Assembly: GCF_024323335.1 (NCBI RefSeq)
Contig: NC_066579.1
Span: 247,869,575-247,933,574 of the forward strand
From: Lathyrus oleraceus
Taxonomy: Eukaryota; Streptophyta; Magnoliopsida; Fabales; Fabaceae
Direction of reading: 5' to 3'
Length of the DNA: 64,000 nt
The position numbers were made by a program, and so were the translations under genes. Of this stretch, positions 1-10,437 are shown piece after piece. Below the pieces are notes generated by a model. It searched no databases, was not told the DNA's origin, and saw only the letters and a list, made by a program, of their open reading frames with translations. Position 1 is the first letter of the stretch; each line of letters opens with the position of its first letter.

Positions 1-1
1 A

Positions 2-910
2 TTAGCGGAATGTAACCTTTTGAACGACCTGAACACCGACCAAGTAAATTACGCCCAAGGTAACCCATTTTCAAACACTTACAACCCTGGATGGAAAAAT
101 GATCCGAATTTTTCCTATAAAAACCAGAACCCTATCCAAAATTATGCACCTCAAAGACCACAAGGTTATCAAGCCCAAAAACCAAATCAACCTATGCAAG
201 TTGTGCCTCAGAAGTCTAACCTTGAGAAGATCATGGAGAACTTTATATCAGGCCAGACTCAACAAAATAAAGAATTCCTAAACCAGAACATTCACGTAAA
301 CAAACTTATAACGCAATTAGGAACCAAGGTTGATCAGATAATCACTCACAACAAGATGCTTGAAACCCAGATCTCACAGGTAGCACAAAACCAAGCCCCA
401 CAAACTACACCTAAAGGACAATTCCCTGGACAACCTCAACCAAACCATCGAGGGAAAGCTAATGTTATCTCGTTACGAAGTGGGACCGCTTACAAAGGGC
501 CTCATAACCCAGCAATGAGTGAGTCCGAAACTTCTAAAGGGAATATACCTACCAACCAAGAAGAGGAACCAGTGGAACCCGATAAACAAATCGACCAAGA
601 AGGAGAAGCCAAGGATAAAACTTACAAACCACCACCCCCGTACAAACCACCAATCCCATATCCGCAAAGACTTAAACAACCCAAAATCAATAATCAATAC
701 CAAAAATTTATAAAAGTGATAGAGAAGCTTCATGTGGAGATTCCCTTCACCGAAGCCATCACCCAAATTACGTCTTACGCCAAATTTCTCAAAGACATCT
801 TAACTAACAAGCGTAGGCTTGACGATCCAAAACCCTTGGAATGCAACTTTATTTCCGAGGATAAACTTGCTAAGAAGGAGAAAGACCCAAGAAGTTTTTC
901 TATACCTTGA
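2..910 (+). pseudogene. gag: Athila gag, C-terminal part
   Basis: The frame is open from the first bases of the window, so the protein starts upstream. It is rich in Gln, Asn and Pro (NPFSNTYNPGW near the start), then has a helical stretch (LEKIMENFISGQTQQNKEF), the NVISLRSG block, an acidic/Lys-rich linker and a Pro-rich segment (YKPPPPYKPPIPYP). Such features are usual for Athila nucleocapsid regions C-terminal to the zinc knuckle. Gag coats the genomic RNA in the virus-like particle. The frame ends at a TGA at 908-910 just as the protease region begins in another frame, which indicates a frameshift rather than a natural end. Confidence 0.85.
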
Positions 911-2076
911 ATTTTAAGGAGTCATGTGATCTTGCTTTCCTAGACTTAGGCGCTAGTGTGAGTTTAATGCCCTTAGCTGTATGTAAAAGGTTCAACTTAG
1001 GAGAACTGCAACCAAGTAAGATGTCCCTTAAATTAGCCGATAGGTCTGTTAAGTATCCTGTAGGCATTTTAGAAGACATCCCAGTTAGGATCGGTTAACT
1101 TTATATCCCAACAGACTTTATGGTCATGGATATCAAGGAAGACGACGATATCCCTATCCTTCTAGGTAGACCATTCTTATCAACAGTCGGAGCCATAATA
1201 GATGTTAAAAGAGGAAAATTAACTTTCGAAGTAGGGGATGAAAAGATCGAGTTCATTCTTTCAAAATTCCTGATGGCACCAATTCTAGGAGACGCATGTT
1301 ATGCAATCGATATCATAGATGAATGCATAAGGGAATTTGATCGAGGAGAACCCGTGATTGAACCATTTTCAAACCCGAATGAAAAGGATGACGAGCTAGA
1401 GGAAACGGAACCTCAGACTAAAGAATGTTTGGATCTTACGCCAGACCCTTCACCAAATTCTCAAAAACCAGCTCAAGAACTTAAGGAACTACCCAAGAAC
1501 CTAAGATATGAGTTTTTGGATATAGAAATGAACCACCCAGTAATAGTTAGTGCAACCTTAAACCAAGACGAGACGAATCGACTCTTGAATGTTTTAAGAA
1601 GATACCCCTCTGCCTTAGAGTACAACATATCTGATTTAAAAGGTATAAGCCCATCCATGTGTATGCACAGGATCTCATTAGAGGATGAATCAAAACCTTC
1701 CAGAGAACATCAGAGAAGAATCAACCTTGTTATGAGCGAGGTAGTAAAGAAGGAAGTCCTTAAACTGCTGGAAGCTGGTATTATCTATCAGATCTCTGAT
1801 AGTAAATGGGTAAGTCATGTACATGTGGTACCCAAAAAGGGAGGCATCATAGTCGTGCAAAACGAGAAGGGCGAGCATGTAGCTAAACGTATAGAAGGCG
1901 GATGGCGTATGTGCATAGATTATAGGAAGCTCAATAAGGCAACTAGGAAAGACCATTTCCCTATTCCATTCATAGATCAAATGCTTGAGCGTCTTGCCAG
2001 ACACTCTTACTTTTGTTATCTGGATGGATATTCTGGATTTTTCCAAATACCCATACACCCCGAGGATCAAGAGAAA
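907..2076 (+). pseudogene. pol: Athila protease and N-terminal part of reverse transcriptase
   Basis: A retropepsin block LDLGASVSLMP lies near 940-972; D-L-G in place of the common D-T/S-G is usual in Athila. A second conserved block, IPILLGRPFLSTVGA, follows near 1150-1195. An acidic linker leads to RT, where the fingers/palm motifs VPKKGG, GGWRMCIDYRKLNKATRK and YLDGYSGFFQI are visible up to about 2050. A TAA at 1096-1098 interrupts the protease in frame. Near 2070-2076 the frame is lost by an apparent one-base deletion; RT continues in the next frame. The start at 907 is only where this frame becomes readable after the gag break, not a true initiation site. Confidence 0.87.
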
Positions 2077-3074
2077 CAACCTTTACCTGCCCTTACGGAA
2101 CGTTTGCTTACAGACGAATTCCGTTTGGACTCTGTAATGCGCCAGCTACTTTCCAACATTGTATGATGTCAATCTTCTCAAATTATCTCGACGGAATTAT
2201 GGAAGTATTTATGGATGATTTCTCGGTGTGTGGGTTAGACTTTGAAGACTGCCTCATTAACCTTGAGAAAATCCTAGAGAGATGCGTAGAAGTTAACCTT
2301 GTGTTAAACTGGGAGAAGTTCCACTTTATGGTTAAAGAAGGTATAATGTTAGGGCATATAATATCTGAAAGAGGCATTGAGGTCGACCAAGCAAAGATAG
2401 AAGTTATAGAAAACCTTAACCCTCCTAAGACAGTAAGAGAAGTCCGTAGTTTTCTTGGACACGCCGGTTTCTACCGACGCTTCATCAAATACATTTAATT
2501 CATTTTCGATGAAAAATGCATCAAAGCCTTTAATCAATTAAAACAAGCGCTAATTTCAGCACCCATTTTACAATCTCCAGATTGGACTAAACCCTTTGAA
2601 ATAATGTGTGATGCTAGCGATTTCGCTATAGGAGCTGTTTTAGGGCAAAGAAAAGATAAGAAACTACATGTAATATATTACGCTAGTAGAACCCTAGATG
2701 CCGCTCAATTAAAGTATACAACAACAGAGAAGGAACTCCTAGCTGTAGTTTTCGTAATCGATAAATTTAGGTCTTATCTTATAGGATCTAAGATTATAGT
2801 CTATACAGACCATGCAGTTATCCGTTACCTTCTAAGCAAAAAGGGTGTGAAACCTAGATTACTCAGATGGATCCTTTTGCTACAAGAATTCAACTTAGAT
2901 ATTAGAGACAAAAAAGGAACAGAAAATGTAGTTGCTGACCATCTTTCCAGACTAGAGCATTTGAAGCCAGACCATTTACCTATAAATGATGATTTCACCT
3001 ATGACAGATTGATAGCTAAGTTAGATACCGTTCCCCTTAAACCTGATAGAGACAACCTTGGGATAGTTTCATAA
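2077..3074 (+). pseudogene. pol: Athila reverse transcriptase palm/thumb and RNase H
   Basis: RT continues with YGTFAYRRIPFGLCNAPATF and the catalytic block VFMDDFSVCG (the FMDD form of YxDD), then LGHIISERGIEVD and VRSFLGHAGFYRRFIKYI. A TAA at 2496-2498 follows at once, and about 15-20 residues usual between RT thumb and RNase H seem to be missing. The frame resumes with RNase [26 protein letters not shown] and [11 protein letters not shown] carry the expected acidic residues, ending with [14 protein letters not shown] at 3072-3074 interrupts the linker to integrase; the same frame then continues. RT and RNase H copy the element RNA into DNA. Confidence 0.9.
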
Positions 3075-4391
3075 ATTAGTATAGTACCATGGTATGCTGA
3101 TTTTGTGAACTATCTAGCCGCAGATATCATACCACCTGACCTCAACTATCAACAGAAGAAGAAGTTCTTTAAAGATATAAGACATTTCTATTGGGACGAA
3201 CCACTCCTTTTCAAAAGAGGAATGAATAACATCTTCCGACGTTGCGTCCCAGAAGAAGAAGTCAGAAATATCATAGAGCATTGTCACTCTTCTCCCTATG
3301 GTGGACATTCAAGCACATCCAAGACATATGCTAAGATCCTTCAAGTTGGTCTTTATTGGCCAACACTATGGCGTGATATCCATACTTATATTGTCCAATG
3401 TGACAAGTGCCAACATGCTAGAAACATCTCAAGACGTGACGAAATGCCTTTTAAGAACATACAAGAAGTAGAATTATTTGACGTTTGGGGTATTGATTTC
3501 ATGGGACCTTTTCCATCTTCGTTGGGAAACAAGTACATTTTGGTAGCCGTTAACTATGTGTCCAAATGGATAGAAGCTATAGCCGCACCCACCAACGACA
3601 CAAGAGTAGTCATCAAGATGTTCAAGAATAATATTTTTCCCAAATTTGGAGTACCACGACTTGTCATAAGTGATGGTGGATCACATTTTATATCCAGGAT
3701 ATTTGTTAAACTCTTAAGGAAATATGGAGTAAAACACAGAGTAGCAACACCATATCACCCTCAGACTAATGGTCAAGTGGAAGTATCTAACAAAGAGATT
3801 AAGCAGATCTCGGAGAAAACTATTTCAATATCCAGAAAAGATTGGTCTGAAAAGCTAACAGAAGCACTGTGGGCTTACAGAACTTCTTACAAAACCCCTA
3901 TTGGAACTACACCATACTAGTTAGTTTACGGGAAGTCATGCCACTTACCTTTTGAACTCAAGCACAAGGCATATTGGGCCATAAAGACCCTGAATTTGGA
4001 TTACCTAGCATCTGGCAAGAAGCGAATCCTTGATATCCACAAATTGGAGGAACTCCTCCAGAACGCTTATGAGAATGTCGTTATATAGAAAGAAAGAACC
4101 AAAGCATGGCATGACAAAAGGATTGTGAAAAAGGAATTTAATATAGGCGACTTTGTTCTCCTCTTCAATTCGAGATTACGACTTATTCCAGGTAAGATGC
4201 GTTCAAGATGGACAAGCCCCTTTGAGGTTTCCAAAATCCTAAAATCTGGAGCAGTTGAAATCCGGAACAATTCCTGTAATCCGTTTGTGGTAAATGGACA
4301 AAGATTGTAGCAATACCAAGTAGGTGACATCCCCACAGAATTCCATGACCAAACTCTGATCGACCCTGCAGTTCCTACCTCTAATTTATAA
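3075..4391 (+). pseudogene. pol: Athila integrase
   Basis: The zinc-binding HHCC domain is visible (H and H near [14 protein letters not shown] and C in VQCDKCQ at about 3397-3411). The catalytic Asp residues lie in WGIDFMG (near 3488) and ISDGGSHF (near 3667), and the Glu in [12 protein letters not shown] (near 3770). The C-terminal region has GDFVLLFNSRLRLIPGK followed by RWTSPFEV, matching the GPF/Y-type module. All catalytic residues remain, but the frame has TAG codons at 3918-3920, about 4086-4088 and about 4308-4310 before the final TAA at 4389-4391. It stays in the same frame as RNase H. Integrase inserts the cDNA into chromosomes. Confidence 0.9.
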
Positions 4392-4582
4392 AGTTCGAAT
4401 CGTAAAGCTAACGACGTTAAACAAGCGTTGCATGGGAGGCAACCCATGATTTCTTTTCCTTTACTTTTACTATTGCAATTTATATTTTTAGTTGTTTTAT
4501 ATATATGTATATCTATGTGTAGACTAAAAGTTATAATATTTGCGATTTCAAGTGTCCTATGTTTTTAACCTAACTTTTCAGG
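4392..4582 (+). other. Athila spacer between pol and extra ORF, with conserved post-pol motif
   Basis: No ORF. At 4410-4446 is a short block containing the GGGAGGCAACCC string, which I recognise as a conserved stretch just after pol in many Athila elements and which can fold (GGG...CCC). The rest is AT-rich, with a TATATATATGTATAT tract near 4500. The role of the motif is unknown to me; translation control of the downstream ORF would be a guess. Confidence 0.5.
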
Positions 4583-5602
4583 ATGGAAAATTGCGACACT
4601 ATGCCAGTAATCTTTCGTGACCCAGTTCAAGAGCAACGCTACGCCATGCTTTCCCAGCGTCCAATGCTGCACACCAGATATCCTGATTCGAGCTGCATGG
4701 AGGCATTAGGCATTAAGCCTAGTGTCAGGCATTTGTGCAATCAGTTGCAATGGGATGAATATACTGATGCGATGCATGTGACTTACAGGAATCTCACTTT
4801 GGAATTCTTGAGCTCGCTGACCTACGAGCCCTATGTTGGTCACGCTAGTGATGGTGGATACATTAATTTCAGGTTGTTTGGGGCAGAATTCACCTTCAAC
4901 CACAAGCGTTTCGGTGACTTACTTGGATTTCAGACTGCTTATGATGCTTCATCTGAGCTCCCCATGAGCTACTTCCTGAGCCGAGACGTTGAGAAGTTTT
5001 GGAGTGACATCACGTGTGGAGGTAACCCTGACCCTTCCATCCAAATCTCCAAAAAGATTCACAATCCTTCTTTCAGATACTTTCAGATGATTACTGCCCA
5101 CACCTTCCTAGGGAAGAGTGACCCTGATATGCATGTAAGTGCTGAAGAGATCTTCTTCATGTAATGTATGACTCAGTCACGCCATGTAGATTGCGGAGCT
5201 TTCCTGATCGAGAGTCTCTATCTTAATGCTCGCTCCGCTGTTAGCCCTATACACGTTGGAAGCACAGTGACTCATATAGCTTCCGCCCTGGGACTTGATA
5301 GAAGATTATTTCACCTGACGTTTTACTGCAGCTACACCATGATGGATATTGACTTCTATCTGGACTGTGACCTCATGAGGAAATCTTCCTTCCGACCAGA
5401 TCAATACAGGCTCTTGATCGAGGGTGAGACTATTCACTACTTTACTTTGTCGGACCCTCAGGTAACTTGTGTTATTGATCAGGCCAACTGGGCCTACGCC
5501 ATAGAAGGGCAGGGACAGAGAGTACACGAGCCAAAAATCGCACCTATCAGAACCAAAGTCTGCACCAACAATCTAAATCTCCATATGTCCATTTTATTTT
5601 AA
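4583..5602 (+). pseudogene. Athila extra ORF downstream of pol (env-position protein), copy A
   Basis: An ATG at 4583 opens a frame of about 339 codons broken once, by a TAA at 5162-5164; two codons later the same frame continues to 5602. The protein has no evident signal peptide or membrane segment. It carries LTLEFLSSLTYEPY, FRLFGAEFTFN, RFGDLLGFQ and, after the stop, IASALGLDRR and YRLLIEGETIHYF. These blocks match a plant family found in Athila and annotated as retrotransposon ORF or putative plant transposon protein; its biochemical function is not known to me. Copy B at 6065 shares the same blocks in the same order, so the two are tandem paralogues. Calling it envelope would rest on position only. 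Confidence 0.75.
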
Positions 5603-6064
5603 TTTCATTTTATCTCATTTTACTATTTTTTTTTCATTTTTTTTTATTTTGTTTTGTCAAGCTTAAATAAAAAAACAGCATACCATAGAAACCTATGTGC
5701 ACCCCCTTCTTACCAAAATGAAGACAAAAAGTTGAGGCCCAAGTAGAAATGACCAAATCCGGCCCAACCAATTCCGAAGACATGGCGAGCGACATAAGCT
5801 TCATGGTGGGCACCATGATGTCTGAAACTTTAACGGGACAGAATCCCTAATTTCACTATTTTCACCTTCTTCAACCTCTCCAAACCCATTTTCTCCTCCT
5901 CCCAACTCCACCAAAGTTCACGAAAAATCCCAACTTTCTCATTTTAACTCCAAGCCATTACCATTTCCAAACTTCACTCGTCCATGTCTCCACTAAAAAC
6001 CCACTAAATCTCCATTTTTCATTTCCTTTCCATAAATACCCACGTTCGTCTTCAATCACCATTA
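5603..6064 (+). promoter_or_regulatory. Spacer between the two extra ORFs, promoter-like near its end
   Basis: A T-rich tract (5604-5655) is followed by a purine-rich part and a C/T-rich leader-like stretch from 5860. A TATA-like CATAAATACC lies at 6031-6040, about 25 bases before the ATG at 6065. A perfect 8-bp hairpin with two-base loop (TCATGGTGGGCACCATGA) lies at 5800-5817. The layout resembles a short plant promoter and 5' leader, but nothing in the sequence proves transcription here. Confidence 0.3.
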
Positions 6065-7243
6065 ATGGCCGAAATGGAGTTCAACAACATCATTCTTCGT
6101 GGAGGAAAACCCGGAGAGCGACAAAACAAGATTTTACAAAAATTGCAATCTCGGGAAATGCTCGTTACTAGGTATGTAGACGAAGATTGCTTTTACACTT
6201 TAGGAATATACCATAGTTTTTTCCACATGCTTGATACTTTAGGATTACACGATATTTTTGCTAGTAAAGCACCCACCTATGATAGGCTGAATAGGGAATT
6301 TTTGAGTTCCCTAATTTACACTGTTTACCCTGGCACTACTAGCACAGTAGGTACCGTTTGTTTTAGAATGTTTAATGTGGAATACAAGTACATTACTGAT
6401 GCCTTAGCGGGTTTGTTGGGTATGCCTTACGGTATGGGTGCCATCTGTGAGACGCCCTTAGATGCTGAATGGGCACTCGAAGCATTTACTCTTTGGAATA
6501 GATTATCAAATGTGACTGTCACTTCCTTTGAAGGAATTTTAGCTTCTAATATTCATAATCTGGCCATACATATTTTTCGATACCTTTTGGCATGTGCTAT
6601 ATTTGGTCGGGAAAATTCTAACAAAGTAAATGCTCGTGAGTTGCTACTTTTACAGGGTTACCCCACTAATCACAGGATCAATCTTGTTCCTTTTATGCTT
6701 GCGCATATGTCCTCCATTCTTAAAAAGGGAGGAACCATCTCTTTTGGTTGTTTAATTACTTCTTTTGCTAGAGCGTTAAATCTGAACGCTAGGTTAGCCA
6801 CCTTGGAACCACTCCCTAACCGCACCGTTAACTTCAAATTTTTGATGGATATGAAATTATGCAAAGTGCGGAGAGCAGATGGTTTTCACCTAATGATCCA
6901 TGGTGTAGCTATACCCAATTTTGTTTTACCTTGCTCTCAGTGTACAGATGTGAGACATGCAAGGAACTGGACGTATGATCTTGATGCTCCACCTTTTATC
7001 GGTCCTTTGCCACTTTAACGTTCCTATGGACGATGAGTAAGGGACCGATGATGAGTATGACCGGTGCGACCAGTCACCTTCTCATGATATTCCTACTGCA
7101 TCACCTGCACACACTGCATCTTCTTCCTCTGACCATTTTGCAGGTACCACTCCCGGTTTTTACATCACCGAGGAGATGTGGCGCGAGCACCTAGCTCATG
7201 AGGAAAGGCGTGACACCCTTTATGAATACCATAAACCAACAAC
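6065..7243 (+). pseudogene. Athila extra ORF downstream of pol, copy B
   Basis: ATG at 6065 (context TTAATGGCC) opens 317 uninterrupted codons to a TAA at 7016-7018. The blocks REMLVTRY, LNREFLSSLIYTVY, CFRMFNVEYKY, LAGLLGMPYG, SFARALNLNARL and FHLMIHGVAIPNF align in order with copy A. After the stop a shifted frame continues from about 7014 (MDDE, a TAA, then an acidic, Ser/Thr/Pro-rich tail and ITEEMWREHLAHEERRDTL), so the true C-terminus was probably about 70 residues longer and was lost by a frameshift. The tail stops where Ogre LTR DNA begins near 7243. It is the longest undamaged reading frame of this relic. Function unknown. Confidence 0.7.
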
Positions 7244-7273
7244 TGACACGCTAGAGGTCTCTATTTATAGTTT

Positions 7274-8583
7274 CCAGCTTTGATCCTAAACCCCTAACCC
7301 TTCCATTTGAGAGGATAATCCTGAGAATTTCATCTTGAAATTGAGTTTCAATCTCACTATTTTGACATTCAAAACTCCAGGGATCCAATACCTTTTGTGC
7401 ATTTTCATTCTACTTCTACAAGCATTCTGAGTGAGATCAAGCAAGAGCCAAGGCATGAACAGTTGAATCCAGACCTACATTGAAGGTATTTTCCAGAAAA
7501 TTTCATCTCTTCGATTCTCTCTCAATCTTGTTTAATTCTCTTGATTCTTTGGTTGTCTGAAGTCCTACCAATGTAGGCAAGAAGATTGAGTTGCTTAGAG
7601 GTTAAATCAAAGCAACTCAGTTGACATACCTCAAAATTAAACTCCTCATATCTTTCTATATGTCAGGAGTTAGTTAAAATTGAGGTGATATTCGTGATCT
7701 ACACCATTTTTCCTTTCAGATCATGTCCTCCTTTTTGATGTGGTGATGAATGGACCAGTCCGGCCAAAGAATCAATCTTCTTGCCTACATTTGAGAGGAT
7801 AATCCTGAGAATTTCATCTTGAAATTGAGTTTGAATCTCACTGTTTTGAGATTCAAAACTCCAGGGATCCAATACCTTTTGTGCATTTTCATTCTACTTC
7901 TGCAAGCATTCTGAGTGAGATCAAGCAGGAGCCAAGGCAAGAACAGTTGAATCCAGACCTACATTGAAGGTATTTTCCAGAAAATTTCATCTCTTCGATT
8001 CTCTCTCAATCTTGCTTAATTCTCTTGATTCTTTGGTTGTCTGAAGTACTACCAATGTACGCAAGAAGATTGAGTGCTTAGAGGTTAAATCGAAGCAACT
8101 CAATTGACATACCTCAAAATTAAACTCCTCATATCTTTCTATATCTGAGGAGTTAGTTAAAATTGAGGTGATATTCGTGATCTACACCATTTTTCCTTTC
8201 AGATCATGTCCCCCTTTTTCAATTGAGGTATGTCAACTGAGTTGCTTCGATTTAACCTCTAAGCAACTCAATCTTCTTGCCTACATTGGTAGGACTTCAG
8301 ACAACCAAAGAATCAAGAGAATTGAGCAAGATTGAGAGAGAATCGAAGAGATGAAATTTTCTAGAAAATACCTTCAATGTAGGTCTAGATTCAACTGTTC
8401 TTGCCTTGGCTCTTGCTTGATCTTACTCAGAATGCTTGCAGAAGTAGAATGAAAATGCACAAAAGGTATTGGATCCCTAGAGTTTTGAATCTCAAAACAG
8501 TGAGATTCAAACTCAATTTCGAGATGAAATTCTCAGGATTATCCTCTCAAATGGAAGGGTTAGGGGTTTAGGATCAAAGCTGG
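7274..8583. repeat. Foldback: two direct copies and one inverted copy of an LTR R-region segment
   Basis: Copy 1 (7274-7634) and copy 3 (8223-8583) are inverted repeats of equal length, 361 bases, differing at few positions. Copy 2 (7788-8116) is a direct repeat of copy 1 at an offset of about 484 bases and is also inverted relative to copy 3, with a 106-base spacer. Copies 1 and 2 each continue past the arm into a shared tail ending in CAGATCATGTCC. At 7270-7274 a TATA-box fragment in minus orientation (7261-7269) abuts copy 1 in plus orientation, marking an inversion junction. RNA across this region would form a long near-perfect stem. Confidence 0.85.
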
Positions 8584-8618
8584 CACGAATCTCTTCTGAA
8601 TACTGACGCTAGAGGTCT

Positions 8619-8627
8619 CTATTTATA
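8619..8627 (-). promoter_or_regulatory. LTR TATA box
   Basis: TATAAATAG on the minus strand, in the same position relative to LTR blocks as in the other Ogre-type LTRs here. It marks the U3/R transition about 1.52 kb from the LTR start at 10142. A second, isolated copy of the same box sits at 7261-7269 at the inversion junction. Confidence 0.6.
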
Positions 8628-10142
8628 GTTGCAGCTCATGATATTTGCACCTTCCAAATCACCTTCCAAAATTGGCAATTTATGATGCATGGGTGCATGG
8701 GCGTGTACAGGCCCATGAGATCATTGCTTTAAGTCCACAAATGAGTGTAAGAGAGTTTGAAATCAACTTGGATTTCAAGGCAAGTGTGTGTGAAGATTTG
8801 AAGTTTGATCTTTGCCAAATGATGATACCATGTTCATGCCATGCGCAGCCCTAGCAATTCATGTCCAAAATGGATGAACTTTGACTTTTTGGAAAGGCTA
8901 GACCAAGAGTAACAACTTTCATGTTCACCACTTTTCCATTTGAAGAATGTATCATGATGAATTTTGAGTGGAAATTTGGAAATTTCAACATGTTGAAATT
9001 TTTTCTAAGAGTCAAGTCATATATCTCAATATTCCACCTTGCTTAACTTTTTATGTGAGCTTCAAATGAGAAAAGTGTCTTCATAAAGGTTATATCTCTT
9101 TCAAAGACCTTCAAAGTGGTCACCAATTTAATGTCATTTGGATTTGAAATAATAGAGTTATGCATTTTTGAAGTTTGGAAAAATCACTTGTTCAATTGTA
9201 TAGGTTAAAAGTGACCTATAATGTATCCACATATCACATGCTCATAAAAATTGAGTTAGCTCTCACTCCAAACATAAAAGTTGAAGTAGACATCTTGAAT
9301 TTGATTGTGCAACTTGGAAATCTTTCATATAATATAAAGTGAGCAAGTTATGGCCTTGGGAAGTTAACTTTCAAATTAGGGTTTAGACAAAATGACCTAT
9401 AACGTTTCAACATAGAAAATGATTTTCCAAGAAAAACTAGCTCTAGGTCTCAACATGAAATTTGTTTGGAATGTCATTTAGAGTAATATGTCTCTTGGAA
9501 TCATTTTCATAAGGAGAAAATTGTAGGAGATAGGGTCTAAGGAGACCCATTTTTGATCAGATGAATTCATCTGGCCAACCACCATCAACCAACTTGCTAA
9601 TCTTCAATTCTCTTGACTTTCTATGCTCATGGTAGATCATATATGCATAAGATGATGAATTTTTAAGTATCCCTTGATAAATTTGATCAATTGGCGAGAT
9701 AGCTTGTTGGAGAAGTTACTCAAGATACCCAGTCAAACTAGGGTTTCCAAGGCAACTCACCCTCAAACTCTTGAAGAAAACTTGATCAATATAACATGTA
9801 GTAACCATTGGGACTCATATATGATGCTCATAACCATTCTTGTATCTATTCATGGTTGTGCTCTTTGTCATGAGGGTCTCAAACCCTAGATATGAACTTG
9901 ATAGATCAATGGAGATCATGCCCTACCTACAAAAGAGTTAGGCAAATGCAAAGGCATATTTTTGGTATTTTGGTTAGTAAAATGATAAAATACAAGTAGG
10001 ATACAATTACAAAGTGCTTGGTGATTTCTCCCAAAACAAACCCAATGAAAATGGGTAAGGATGATGCCAAGGTATGATCCCAATGCTAATGCTTATGATG
10101 AAATTGCATGAGGGATCTTAGGGTCAAAATTGGGGTCTTACA

Positions 10143-10437
10143 ACAACCATCTTCTGAATGATCTTCTTGATGTTCTTATTTGCAGCTTCAACAACCCCAT
10201 TCATCTTGGGTCTGTAGGAAGAAGAATTATGATGTGCTATCTTGAAGTCTTTGCAAAGAGCTTCCACCATATTATTATTCAAGTTTGATCCATTATTAGT
10301 AATGATCTTACTTTGCACACCATAACGACATATAATATGATTCTTGGTAAACCTTACAACAACTTTCTTGGTCACATTTTCATACGATGCCACTTCAACC
10401 CACTTTGTGAAGTAGTAAATAGCCACCAGAATAAAGT
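10143..10437 (-). pseudogene. pol: Ogre copy 1 integrase core, C-terminal fragment
   Basis: About 95 codons of the integrase catalytic core, from FTKWVEVASYENV to NKNIKKIIQKMVV. The catalytic Glu is present (NGVVEAANK), but the second catalytic Asp is Asn here (IITNNGSN against IITDNGSN in copy 2), so this core could not be active. It is cut at 10142 by the LTR start and separated from the rest of integrase by the 10438-11536 insertion. Confidence 0.85.

Larger units (their letters stand above)
1..7243 (+). mobile_element. Athila-lineage Ty3/gypsy retrotransposon relic, 5' truncated by the window
   Basis: Domain order gag, protease, RT, RNase H, integrase, then extra ORFs is that of Athila elements. 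The gag carries an NPGW motif and the protease an LDLGASVSLMP active-site block, both typical of this lineage. The left LTR and start of gag lie outside the window. No right LTR or polypurine tract is seen: at about 7243 the last ORF runs into Ogre-type LTR DNA. At least eight stops or frameshifts are spread over the coding part, so this is a dead copy. Assignment to Athila is family knowledge; the breaks are read directly. Confidence 0.88.
7244..10142 (-). mobile_element. Rearranged Ogre-type LTR, minus orientation
   Basis: On the minus strand the segment begins TGTAAGACCCC at 10142, the exact 5' end of the Ogre LTRs seen elsewhere in the window, and runs through U3 to a TATA box at 8619-8627. 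Beyond the TATA box the transcribed part is not a simple LTR: it is present three times, twice in plus and once in minus orientation (see the repeat entry). The usual LTR 3' end (CCCCGCTACA) is absent. The right flank is Ogre copy 1 integrase and the left flank the Athila extra ORF. ACAAC occurs on both sides (7239-7243 and 10143-10147), which may be a target duplication or chance. Confidence 0.7.

Noticed and set aside
4583..7018. Calling the extra ORFs envelope genes
   Set aside because: No signal peptide, transmembrane segment or cleavage site is visible; only the position downstream of pol fits.
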